A stretch of DNA of 12,736 nt from an uncultured Oscillochloris sp. GTDB lineage: Bacteria; Chloroflexota; Chloroflexia; Chloroflexales; Chloroflexaceae. The notes beneath the pieces were generated by a model. The model made no database searches, was not told the DNA's origin, and was given only the letters and a program-made list of their open reading frames with translations. The DNA lies in the NCBI GenBank assembly GCA_903877945.1, contig CAIRFY010000388.1:1-12736 (forward strand), written 5' to 3'. The position numbers and the translations under genes were made by a program. Below, one piece after another: positions 6,407-12,736 of this stretch. Positions within the stretch are counted from its first letter, which is position 1. Each line of letters starts with the position of its first letter.

Positions 6407-7510
6407 GTGGATGTTCTACGTGCGGTGCTGGTGCAGGATATGGCCCGCGCCCTGCTACTGGCCGCAGCGGCGTTTGTGCTGACTCTGTTTGTCGGCGGGT
6501 GGTGGGTGAAGTTCGCCCACCGTCACAAGCTCGGCAAGCAGATTCGCACCGATGGCCCGCAGAGCCATTTGACGAAAGTGGGTACGCCCACCATGGGCGG
6601 GGTCATGATCGTCAGCACCGTGGTGGTGCTCACGGTATTGTTTAACCTTGTTGACCGCTGGTCAATGCTGCTGCCCCTGGCGGTGCTGGTCAGTTTCGCG
6701 GTGCTGGGTGGTATCGACGACTGGATGACTCTCACCAAGGCTACGTCGAAAACCTACGGCTTTACGGTACGCTATAAGTTTCTGCTGATGCTGGCGGTGG
6801 CCAGCATCGCTAGCCTGGCCCTCTACCTGCCGAAGCCCTTTGGCCTAGAGCATGAAGGACTGGTGCAGATTCCTTTCATCGGCGAGCGCAACATTGGGGT
6901 CTGGTTTATCCCGATTGCGACGCTGATCATCGTCTTCATCTCCAACGCGGTGAATATCACCGATGGCCTGGATAGCCTGGCCGGCTGGAACCTGACGATG
7001 GCCTTTGCCGCCTATGGCGTGATGACCTTCCTGGCCGAGCCACGGCTGACGAACCTGATGGCCTTCTGCTTCACGCTGGTGGGTGCCTGCGCGGCTTTCC
7101 TCTGGTATAACGCTCACCCGGCCCAGGTCTTTATGGGCGACCTCGGCTCCCTGGCCTTGGGTGCTGTGCTTGCCCTCGTGGCCCTCCAGTCGCAACAGTG
7201 GCTGCTGCTCCCCGTCGTCGGTGTGATTTTCATTGTCGAGGCGCTCTCAAGCGTCCTCCAGACCGGCTACTTCAAATGGACGAAGCACCGCTACGGCGAG
7301 GGCCGCCGGATCTTTCGAATGGCCCCTCTGCACCACCACTTTGAATTGCTAGGCTGGAGCCAAGTGCAGGTGACACAGCGCTTTGTGCTGATCGGCACGG
7401 TGGCCGCAATGATCGGGATTTCACTGGCAATTACCTTCGCCCGGCCTAGCCCGGACACCCAGCGCACCAATACGCAGCCTGCGGTGGTGGTCGAAACGTC
7501 GGGGCAATAG
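6407..7510 (+). CDS. mraY: Phospho-N-acetylmuramoyl-pentapeptide-transferase MraY
   Basis: MraY transfers phospho-MurNAc-pentapeptide from UDP to undecaprenyl phosphate at the inner face of the membrane, giving lipid I. The 367-residue polytopic protein (about ten hydrophobic segments) has every family signature: GTPTMGG at 59-65, the Mg-binding DD at 104-105, NITDGLD at 183-189, FMGDLGS at 242-248 and the HHH motif at 309-311. It starts at GTG 6407. ATG 6440 is an in-frame alternative that would still include the first helix. The ribosome binding region is poor and lies inside a hairpin. The stop is followed at once by murD, so the two are co-transcribed. The C-terminal 20 or so residues are hydrophilic and unconserved. 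Confidence 0.96.
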   Translation: MDVLRAVLVQDMARALLLAAAAFVLTLFVGGWWVKFAHRHKLGKQIRTDGPQSHLTKVGTPTMGGVMIVSTVVVLTVLFNLVDRWSMLLPLAVLVSFAVLGGIDDWMTLTKATSKTYGFTVRYKFLLMLAVASIASLALYLPKPFGLEHEGLVQIPFIGERNIGVWFIPIATLIIVFISNAVNITDGLDSLAGWNLTMAFAAYGVMTFLAEPRLTNLMAFCFTLVGACAAFLWYNAHPAQVFMGDLGSLALGAVLALVALQSQQWLLLPVVGVIFIVEALSSVLQTGYFKWTKHRYGEGRRIFRMAPLHHHFELLGWSQVQVTQRFVLIGTVAAMIGISLAITFARPSPDTQRTNTQPAVVVETSGQ

Positions 7511-7551
7511 GGGTGGCGCGTGAGGCATCCCCCTTCTCAGGCACGCACCCC

Positions 7552-8997
7552 ATGAATCTACGCGGTAAGCGCACCCTCGTGATGGGGCTGGGGGTTCACG
7601 GCGGCGGGTTGGGGGTGGCGAGGTGGCTGCTCCGCCAGGGTGCCCTCGTCACGGTTACTGATATGGCCGCGCCTGAGGCTCTGGCCGCGCCCCTGGCCCA
7701 CCTGGACGCCGCTGCCGCTCGGCTCGGTGCCAGCGTTTGCTACACGCTCGGCGCACACCTCGCCGATGACTTCACCAGCAGCGACCTCGTCGTGATCAAC
7801 CCCGCCGTTCGCCCCGACTCGCCCTGGCTGGCCCTCTGCCGTCAGGCTGGCGTGCTGATTGAGACGGAGATGACCCTCTTCTTTCGCGTCTGCCCCGGCC
7901 CCATCCTCGGCGTTACTGGCACCAAGGGCAAGACCACCACCTCGCTCATGCTCGCCGCGATGCTGCGCAAAGCCTTCCCCGACACGGTGGCTGCCGGGAA
8001 CTTGCGCGTCTCGGCCCTGGAGGCTCTGGAGACGATTACCGCGCAGACGCCGGTGGTGCTGGAACTGAGCAGCTTCCAGTTGGAGCGGCTCGGCGAGGTT
8101 GGGCTGAGTCCGCGCTACAGCCTGATCACCAACCTCTCTGCCGACCACGTGAACTGGCATGGCTCGATGGCCGCCTACGCCAGGGCTAAGGCGCAGATCT
8201 TCGCTCACCAGGGGGAGGACGGGGTGGTGGTGCTGAGTACGACCGACACGGGGCCCGGTAGTCTGATCTGGCCGCAGGCGGGCTACCGGGGCCACCTGAT
8301 CCGCTACGATGTGACGCCGGGGGCAAACACGGATGCCGGGATCACTGCCGACGGCACCCTTACCCTCGCCGGAGCGCCCCTGGCCCACGGCAATGACATC
8401 CGCCTACCCGGAACCCACAGTCGGGCTAACGCCTTGGCCGCCGCCGCCCTGGCCCATAGCTTCGGGGTCGGCCCTGCCCAGATCGCTACGGCCCTGCGCA
8501 GCTTTACCGGGGTTGAACACCGCCTGGAGTTGGTGTGTGAGATCGACGGTGTGCGCTATATCAACGACACGACCGCCACCAACCCCGCTGCTGCCCTGGC
8601 CGCCCTGGAGGCAATCACCACGCCGATTGTGCTGATTGCTGGCGGGGCCGACAAAGAACTGGAGTTCGCCGAGTTGGGACGGGCAATTAGCAGGCGTGTC
8701 AAGGCTCTTGTTTTGCTGGAGGGTAGCGCCACCCAGCGGCTGAACCAGCAGATTGCAGATTCAGCCAATCCGCAATCTGCAACCCGCAATCTGCAATCAA
8801 TCAGCGGCCCGTATGACCGTTTCGAGCAGGCCATCACGGTCGCACAAGGGCTGGCCGAGCCAGGAGATACGGTGTTACTCTCTCCGGGGTGCGCGAGCTT
8901 CGGCATGTTTCGCAACGAGTTTCATCGCGGCGAAGAGTTTCGCCGGATCGTCCACGGCATGGCCGTTACGCCCCCATCCGAAACGGAAACTGCGTGA
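7552..8997 (+). CDS. murD: UDP-N-acetylmuramoylalanine--D-glutamate ligase MurD
   Basis: MurD joins D-glutamate to UDP-MurNAc-L-Ala in the cytoplasm, with ATP. From ATG 7552 it has 481 residues; the frame is open from GTG 7513, but the family's typical start is NLRGKRTLVMGLG. Domains in order: a Rossmann-like N-terminal domain; the ATPase P-loop GVTGTKGKTTT at 120-130; DHVNWHGS at 198-205; the C-terminal ligase domain with NDTTATNP at 338-345; and LLSPGCASFGMF at 442-453. Residues about 399-416 are encoded by a 48-bp GATTGCAGATT inverted repeat, inserted in frame between LLEGSAT and SGPYDRF. The insertion lies in a variable surface segment of the C-terminal domain and preserves all motifs. 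The stop overlaps the next gene's start (GTGA). Confidence 0.95.
   Translation: MNLRGKRTLVMGLGVHGGGLGVARWLLRQGALVTVTDMAAPEALAAPLAHLDAAAARLGASVCYTLGAHLADDFTSSDLVVINPAVRPDSPWLALCRQAGVLIETEMTLFFRVCPGPILGVTGTKGKTTTSLMLAAMLRKAFPDTVAAGNLRVSALEALETITAQTPVVLELSSFQLERLGEVGLSPRYSLITNLSADHVNWHGSMAAYARAKAQIFAHQGEDGVVVLSTTDTGPGSLIWPQAGYRGHLIRYDVTPGANTDAGITADGTLTLAGAPLAHGNDIRLPGTHSRANALAAAALAHSFGVGPAQIATALRSFTGVEHRLELVCEIDGVRYINDTTATNPAAALAALEAITTPIVLIAGGADKELEFAELGRAISRRVKALVLLEGSATQRLNQQIADSANPQSATRNLQSISGPYDRFEQAITVAQGLAEPGDTVLLSPGCASFGMFRNEFHRGEEFRRIVHGMAVTPPSETETA
8751..8798. repeat. In-frame GATTGCAGATT inverted repeat inside murD
   Basis: GATTGCAGATT (8751-8761) and AATCTGCAATC (8788-8798) are perfect 11-bp inverted repeats. 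Between them lie further words of the same kind (CCGCAATCTGCAA). The 48 bp equal 16 codons and leave the murD frame open. The left arm is identical to 1048-1058 at the mraZ-rsmH junction, so one repeat family has entered both a gap and a gene. The encoded residues (polar, Q/N/S-rich) are unlike the Ala/Leu/Gly-rich protein around them. Confidence 0.8.
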
Positions 8998-9737
8998 TCC
9001 AACCCGACGACAACACCGATAGCGCTCCCCAACAGCAGGTTCTCCCCCGCACACCGGCAACCTTCGCCCTGCTCGGGGCGATTGTGTTGGTCTATGTAAT
9101 TAGCCTCGTACTCAGCGGCGGGATCTTCCAGCCCACCCTGGGAGTCCTCGTGCTGCTGGGCGCGAAGGTGAATAGTATGATCGCTGGGGGGGCGTACTGG
9201 CGACTGCTGACCGCCACCTTCCTGCACGCGAGTCTGATCCATATCTTCTTCAACGGCTACGCCCTGTACGCCCTCGGGCCAGAGACAGAGCGGATCTATG
9301 AGACACGGCGCTTCCTGGCGCTATACTTCCTGGCCGGGCTGTCAGGTAGCCTGGCCTCCTACCTGATGTCGTCGGCGGTTTCGGTGGGGGCCAGCGGCGC
9401 GATCTTCGGTCTGATCGGTGGCCTGGGCGTGTTCTACTACCTCAACCGGGCAACGCTTGGGGATTTCGGCAAAGCCCAGGTGCAGAATATGATCTCCATC
9501 GCGATGATCAACCTGTTCATCGGTTTTGCCTCACAGGGCACAATCGACAATTGGGGGCATCTGGGCGGGCTGGTTGGTGGGGTTCTGGCGGGGCTGGCCC
9601 TGGCCCCACGCATCCAGATCGACACACGCTTCGTCCCGCCGCTGCTGCGGCGCGAGTACCCGGCCCTCGGCTGGGCCGGTGCCGCCGCTCTGCTCGGGAT
9701 GATCGCCGCGATGGCGCTGCTGCTGCCGCCCGCCTGA
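8994..9737 (+). CDS. Rhomboid family intramembrane serine protease
   Basis: A 247-residue polytopic membrane protein of the rhomboid family, which cleaves transmembrane segments of other proteins. It shows the family landmarks: HASLIHIFFNG at about 78-88 (His78, His83, Asn87), the nucleophile motif GASGAIFG with Ser134, and the catalytic histidine in NWGHLGG (His189). About six to seven hydrophobic helices are visible. The complete Ser/His pair indicates an active protease rather than an inactive pseudoprotease. The start was placed at GTG 8994, which overlaps the murD stop as GTGA and so suggests translational coupling. The frame is open further upstream, but that stretch lies within murD and is Arg-rich. 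A rhomboid gene between murD and ftsW is unusual; its substrate is unknown. Confidence 0.9.
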   Translation: MIQPDDNTDSAPQQQVLPRTPATFALLGAIVLVYVISLVLSGGIFQPTLGVLVLLGAKVNSMIAGGAYWRLLTATFLHASLIHIFFNGYALYALGPETERIYETRRFLALYFLAGLSGSLASYLMSSAVSVGASGAIFGLIGGLGVFYYLNRATLGDFGKAQVQNMISIAMINLFIGFASQGTIDNWGHLGGLVGGVLAGLALAPRIQIDTRFVPPLLRREYPALGWAGAAALLGMIAAMALLLPPA

Positions 9738-9782
9738 GGGGATCAGGCGCGGCCAGTCCCATCCCTCGGAAGGTATGACGTA

Positions 9783-11051
9783 ATGATGGAGCGAACCAAC
9801 AAGCCAGACTATGTACTCCTCGCAACGGTGGGTGCCCTGGTGTCTATCGGCCTGGTGATGGTCTATAGCGCCAGTTTTGTCGAGGCGTTCACCCTCTACG
9901 AGAACCAGTACTACTACCTCTTCCGCCAGATCGTCGGGGTCACGATTGGCACGGGCGGGCTTCTGGTGGCCCAGCGCCTCCATTACAGCTTCTGGCGCAC
10001 CTATTCGGTGCAGATGATTGCCATCGTCCTCGTGCTGCTCTTCCTGGTGCTGGTGCTGCCCGCGTCGATGACCCAGGTGAACGGCTCACGTTCCTGGCTA
10101 CGCATCGGCCAGGGCGGGGTCTTCGGCCTGATCAGCGTGCAGCCCACCGAGATCGCCAAGTTGGCGATCATTGTCTATTTCGCCGACTGGCTCTCGCGGC
10201 GCAGCGAGAAGCTTGGTAATGTGAGCTACGGACTTATCCCGTTCGCCGTCATGCTCGGCCTCGTCTGCGGCCTCGTCATGCTCGAACCAGATCTGGGTAC
10301 CACCGTAGTGCTGATCATGATCGCCGGGGTGGTCTACTTCGCCGCCGGGGCGAATGTCTGGCATGTGCTGGGGGCGGCCGGGCTGGGCGGCGTGGCCTTC
10401 TGGCTGCTGATCAACGTAATGGGATTCCGCGACAACCTGCGGATCAAGGCGTTCCTCGACCCCTGGGCCTACTACAGCGGCCCCGGCTTCCAGCCCATCC
10501 ACGCCCTCTACGCCCTGGGCAGTGGCGGCGTCTTCGGGGCCGGGCTCGGCCAGGGGCGGCAGAAGTTCCAGTGGCTGCCCCAGGCCCACACCGACGCAAT
10601 CTTCGCGATTGTGGGCGAGGAGCTTGGCCTGATCGGCACCGTGGCGGTGGTGGCGGCCTTCGCGATGATCGCCTACCGTGGCTATAAGATCGCCGGGCGG
10701 GCACCCAGTCCCTTCGCCGCCCTGGTGGCGGTCGGTATTACGACCTGGATTTGCTTCCAGGCGCTGATTAATATCGCCGTGACCACCTCGCTCCTCCCGT
10801 TCACCGGGATCACGCTGCCCTTCCTGTCCTACGGCAGCAGTTCGCTAATCGCATGTATGATTGCCGTTGGCATCCTGTTGAATATCTCACGGTACGCGGC
10901 ACCGCTTCAGACCCAGGAGACGAGTGATGGCCCGATTACCCAGCGGCGATCTGTCCGCAGCTTGCTCAGCAATCTTCCTCTGTGGCGGGGGAACGGGTGG
11001 CCACGTGTACCCAGCCCTGTCGGTCGCCGCCGCGCTCGCCGCCGCCGGTGA
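9783..11051 (+). CDS. ftsW: Peptidoglycan glycosyltransferase FtsW
   Basis: FtsW is the SEDS-family polymerase that joins lipid II into glycan strands at the septum, working with the class B PBP. The 422-residue protein has about ten transmembrane helices. It carries NGSRSWLRIG (about 100-109), QPTEIAKL, EPDLGTT, the conserved QAHTDAIFAIVGEELG with the catalytic Asp271, and FLSYGSSS near 347-354. Start ATG 9783 is preceded by GGAAGG (9768-9773) at good spacing; the next codon is also ATG. The protein effectively ends near SRYAAP. The last 40 or so residues are a hydrophilic, Arg-rich tail, because the frame continues 125 nt into murG before reaching a stop. The tail is probably not conserved. 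The order ftsW-murG is canonical. Confidence 0.95.
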   Translation: MMERTNKPDYVLLATVGALVSIGLVMVYSASFVEAFTLYENQYYYLFRQIVGVTIGTGGLLVAQRLHYSFWRTYSVQMIAIVLVLLFLVLVLPASMTQVNGSRSWLRIGQGGVFGLISVQPTEIAKLAIIVYFADWLSRRSEKLGNVSYGLIPFAVMLGLVCGLVMLEPDLGTTVVLIMIAGVVYFAAGANVWHVLGAAGLGGVAFWLLINVMGFRDNLRIKAFLDPWAYYSGPGFQPIHALYALGSGGVFGAGLGQGRQKFQWLPQAHTDAIFAIVGEELGLIGTVAVVAAFAMIAYRGYKIAGRAPSPFAALVAVGITTWICFQALINIAVTTSLLPFTGITLPFLSYGSSSLIACMIAVGILLNISRYAAPLQTQETSDGPITQRRSVRSLLSNLPLWRGNGWPRVPSPVGRRRARRRR

Positions 11052-12054
11052 GCGGGAGCGGCTGATCTATGTGGGCAGCGTGGGTGGGATGGAAGAGGCG
11101 ATTGTGGCCCGCGAGAGCGCGTTGCCCTTCCGGGCGCTGCCAGCGGCGGCGCTCCGTGGGCGCGGGCCGATCCAACTGGCCCGAGGAGCCGCTACAATGG
11201 CGGCGGGCACCCTAGCGGCGCGGGCGCTCATCCGCGAGCAGCGCCCGGCAGCTATTCTGGGTACCGGAGGCTACGTCTGTGTCCCGCTCTTCCTGGCAGC
11301 CAAAGCGATGGGGGTGCCAACCATGATCTATCTGCCCGATGTCGTTCCTGGGTTGGCAGTGAAGTTTCTGAGCCGAATCGCTACCCTCACAGCGGTGAAT
11401 GTGGACGATGCGCTGCCGTATCTGGGCGTTCGCGTTGACCAACCGCGCACGTCGTTTGTCGTCACCGGCTACCCGGTGCGGGCCGAGTTGTTCGGCCAGG
11501 ATCGGGCAGCCTGCCGCAGAGACTTCGGGCTACGTGATGACATGCCGGTGGTCTTGGTGTACGGCGGCAGCCGTGGGGCGCGCAGTGTCAATCGGGCAAT
11601 TGCGGCGCTGCTGCCCGATCTCCTGGCTCGCTGTCAGATCATCCACGTCTGTGGGCGCGAGGGCGATGAGAGCTGGCTCCGCGAAGCGGCGGCGGGGCTT
11701 TCCCCCGAGCAACAAGGGCGGTATAAGCTGTACCCGTACCTGGACTCCGGGGGCGGTGACGAGGTGACAGGGCAGGGTGACACGGTGACAGGGTGGCACG
11801 GTGACGAGGTGAGCCGAACAGGTGAGCCAGGTCACCCTGTCACCGAGTCACCCTGTCACCCTGTCACCCTGTCACCGAGTCACCAAGTCACCAAGTCACC
11901 AAGTCACCAAGTCACCGAGTCACCGAGTCACCGAGTCACCGAGTCACCGAGTCACCAAGTCACCGAGTCACCGAGTCACCAAGTCACCAAGTCACCGAGT
12001 CACCGAGTCACCGAGTCACCGAGTCACCGAGTCACCCTGTCACCCTGTCAATGA
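10927..12054 (+). CDS. murG: MurG, N-terminal part with repeat-encoded tail (split gene)
   Basis: MurG transfers GlcNAc from UDP-GlcNAc to lipid I, making lipid II at the inner membrane face. This reading frame encodes the N-terminal acceptor domain (GGGTGGHVYP near residue 20, GTGGYVCVP near 112) and the first part of the C-terminal donor domain (TGYPVR near 180, VYGGSRGARSVN near 211), up to PYLD at about 273. The next 102 or so residues are translated repeats with the 8-residue period SPSHQVTE/SPSHRVTK. The frame ends at TGA 12052-12054, overlapping the ATG of the downstream part. AGGAG at 10915-10919 supports ATG 10927; GTG 10924 is possible. The end of ftsW overlaps by 125 nt. On its own this product lacks the UDP-GlcNAc-binding helix region and could not work without the second part. 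Confidence 0.85.
   Translation: MARLPSGDLSAACSAIFLCGGGTGGHVYPALSVAAALAAAGERERLIYVGSVGGMEEAIVARESALPFRALPAAALRGRGPIQLARGAATMAAGTLAARALIREQRPAAILGTGGYVCVPLFLAAKAMGVPTMIYLPDVVPGLAVKFLSRIATLTAVNVDDALPYLGVRVDQPRTSFVVTGYPVRAELFGQDRAACRRDFGLRDDMPVVLVYGGSRGARSVNRAIAALLPDLLARCQIIHVCGREGDESWLREAAAGLSPEQQGRYKLYPYLDSGGGDEVTGQGDTVTGWHGDEVSRTGEPGHPVTESPCHPVTLSPSHQVTKSPSHQVTESPSHRVTESPSHQVTESPSHQVTKSPSHRVTESPSHRVTLSPCQ
11755..12050. repeat. GTCACCNN minisatellite with inverted arm, inside murG
   Basis: Positions 11831-12046 are 27 uninterrupted 8-bp units, GTCACC plus CT, GA or AA, followed by a partial GTCA. CT units cluster at both ends. The preceding 11755-11830 holds seven or so units in the opposite orientation (GGTGACNN, some degenerate), so the whole insertion can fold as inverted arms in many registers. 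It interrupts murG exactly between the strand ending PYLD and the helix beginning MTRAFG. All three frames are free of stops, because an 8-bp unit passes through every phase. A unit of 8 bp changes the frame whenever the copy number changes by a number that is not a multiple of three. Confidence 0.95.
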
Positions 12055-12410
12055 CGCGGGCTTTTGGCGCAGCCGACCTCGCGATCTGTAGGAGCGGTGC
12101 CTCGACGTTGGCCGAATTGCCGGCTGCACAACTGCCTGCGGTTCTGGTACCATACCCGTATGTCCATCAAGATGAAAATGCCGATTATCTGGTGCGCCAG
12201 GGGGCTGCAGTGAAGGTACAGGATGCTGCGATGCTGGGCAATGGGAGGCCACAGGACGGAGATTTGGCCCGCGAGGTGATCCGACTTTTAGAGAACCCGC
12301 ACGAGCGGGCGCGTATGGCGGAGCAGAGTCGGGCGCTGGCTCGGCCGGATGCGGCCCGGCATCTGGCGGAGATCCTCAGTCGTCTGGCAACAAGGAGAGC
12401 TGGTTGGTAA
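12051..12410 (+). CDS. murG: MurG, C-terminal part (UDP-GlcNAc-binding half, split gene)
   Basis: A 119-residue continuation of MurG in a different frame from the upstream part. It begins at MTRAFGAADLAICRSG, the helix that normally follows the PYLD-type strand. It retains SGASTLAE with the conserved Glu that contacts the nucleotide sugar, PYPYVHQDENADYLV with the conserved Gln and Asn, and GAAVKV. The C-terminal helices are complete, ending ATRRAGW. The start ATG lies within ATGA, overlapping the stop of the first part. No Shine-Dalgarno sequence precedes it, only repeat DNA, so translation would need coupled reinitiation, a -1 frameshift, or a repeat-number variant that fuses the frames. 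Lack of any other stop and full motif retention argue against long-standing decay. A pseudogene with an intact copy elsewhere is the alternative. Confidence 0.8.
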   Translation: MTRAFGAADLAICRSGASTLAELPAAQLPAVLVPYPYVHQDENADYLVRQGAAVKVQDAAMLGNGRPQDGDLAREVIRLLENPHERARMAEQSRALARPDAARHLAEILSRLATRRAGW

Positions 12411-12417
12411 ACCACCA

Positions 12418-12433
12418 CCCGCCTAAAGGCGGG
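12418..12433 (+). terminator. GC-rich hairpin after murG, possible terminator or IS end
   Basis: CCCGCCT (12418-12424) and AGGCGGG (12427-12433) form a short perfect hairpin eight bases after the murG stop, followed by GGCTTTTGG. As a + strand terminator the T-run is short (four). Read on the - strand it is AAAGCCCCCGCCTTTAGGCGGG, followed by a TGGTGGTTTAC-like tail. This resembles the right-end hairpin found behind many tnpB genes of IS200/IS605-type elements. Confidence 0.45.
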
Positions 12434-12736
12434 GGCTTTTGGCGCTACCGACGAGTCGGCATCCGAGCAGTACGGCACGTTTACGGGTGCCCTGCCGGGC
12501 GAACCCGGCAGCGGGTGCATCGGCCAACGCCTACGACCTTCACCCTTTTACCCGCTGGAGGCTTCCCCGGCGGAACCTGCACGGTTCCGGTGCTCACGTG
12601 CGTAAAACAGTATCCACCGGAGAACCGGCTTCGTGCCTTCTGCACGATAGGGACGATCCCCTACACGTACAAGTGTATCACAGCCCTGCGCCGCTTCACG
12701 CGGCGTAGGGGAGCGTCTACCGCCAGGGTGAGGCCG
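12434..12736 (-). other. Non-coding, highly structured DNA; possible IS200/IS605 (TnpB) right end or omega-RNA
   Basis: No credible gene is seen in these 303 bp. Instead there are several strong hairpins: CCGAC/GTCGG (12448-12459); CTGCCGGG/CCCGGCAG with a 4-base loop (12493-12512), which reads as a TTCG loop on the - strand; CGCCGC/GCGGCG (12689-12705); and CCCCTA (12658-12663) with TAGGGG (12706-12711), enclosing the previous stem. Dense structure, together with the GCCCCCGCCTTTAGGCGGG-type hairpin next to murG, is what the 3' region and omega-RNA of a TnpB element look like when read on the - strand. The tnpB gene would then lie beyond the right edge. No TnpB protein motif is visible in the window, so this remains inference. 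The expected next cluster gene, murC, has not begun by 12736. Confidence 0.35.

Noticed and set aside
8889..8993. Longer N-terminus for the rhomboid protein
   Set aside because: The added 35 residues are Arg-rich shadow translation of murD; GTG 8994 with the GTGA overlap is a better start.
11831..12050. Programmed -1 frameshift site within the murG array
   Set aside because: The repeat units contain no XXXYYYZ-type slippery heptamer, so coupling or copy-number change is a better explanation; slippage is not excluded.
11822..12091. Separate repeat-protein gene in a third frame
   Set aside because: All frames through the repeat are open; this one has no ribosome binding site and shares no continuity with MurG.

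Overview
This window is most of a division and cell-wall (dcw) gene cluster from a GC-rich bacterium, all on the + strand: mraZ, rsmH, ftsL, a class B penicillin-binding protein (ftsI type), murF, mraY, murD, a rhomboid protease gene, ftsW and murG. Gene order and protein style (MraZ and RsmH followed by a short FtsL, a PBP without PASTA domains, no murE before murF) together with minisatellite-rich DNA suggest a member of Chloroflexota, perhaps a filamentous Chloroflexales relative. That taxonomic call is inference, not something read from a marker gene.

Layout. Positions 1-375 hold a 35-copy array of an 8-bp repeat, bounded by a 14-bp inverted repeat. A good sigma70-type promoter (502-530) and a run of TGGGG-like MraZ boxes (530-566) precede mraZ. 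mraZ, rsmH, ftsL and ftsI follow closely. A fresh extended -10 promoter and a two-hairpin leader precede murF. murF is separated from mraY by about 440 bp that hold a MITE-like element and a structured leader. mraY, murD, the rhomboid gene, ftsW and murG then run tightly packed, with GTGA and 125-nt overlaps. After murG comes about 325 bp of non-coding, strongly hairpin-forming DNA that may be the end of an IS200/IS605-type (TnpB) element.

Function. MraZ represses its own operon. MurF, MraY, MurD and MurG make lipid II from UDP-MurNAc precursors. FtsW polymerises lipid II and the PBP cross-links it at the septum, with FtsL as part of the divisome scaffold. The rhomboid protease is the unexpected member.

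The main surprise is murG. About 300 bp of inverted and then tandem (27 x 8 bp) GTCACCNN repeats sit inside its C-terminal domain and split the gene into two frames joined by an ATGA overlap. Every conserved motif survives on both sides. Loss of one 8-bp unit, or gain of two, would fuse the two halves into one open frame, so an essential enzyme may be under a repeat-driven frame switch or may work as a two-part protein. The same cluster carries at least three other repeat insertions, one of them in frame inside murD.
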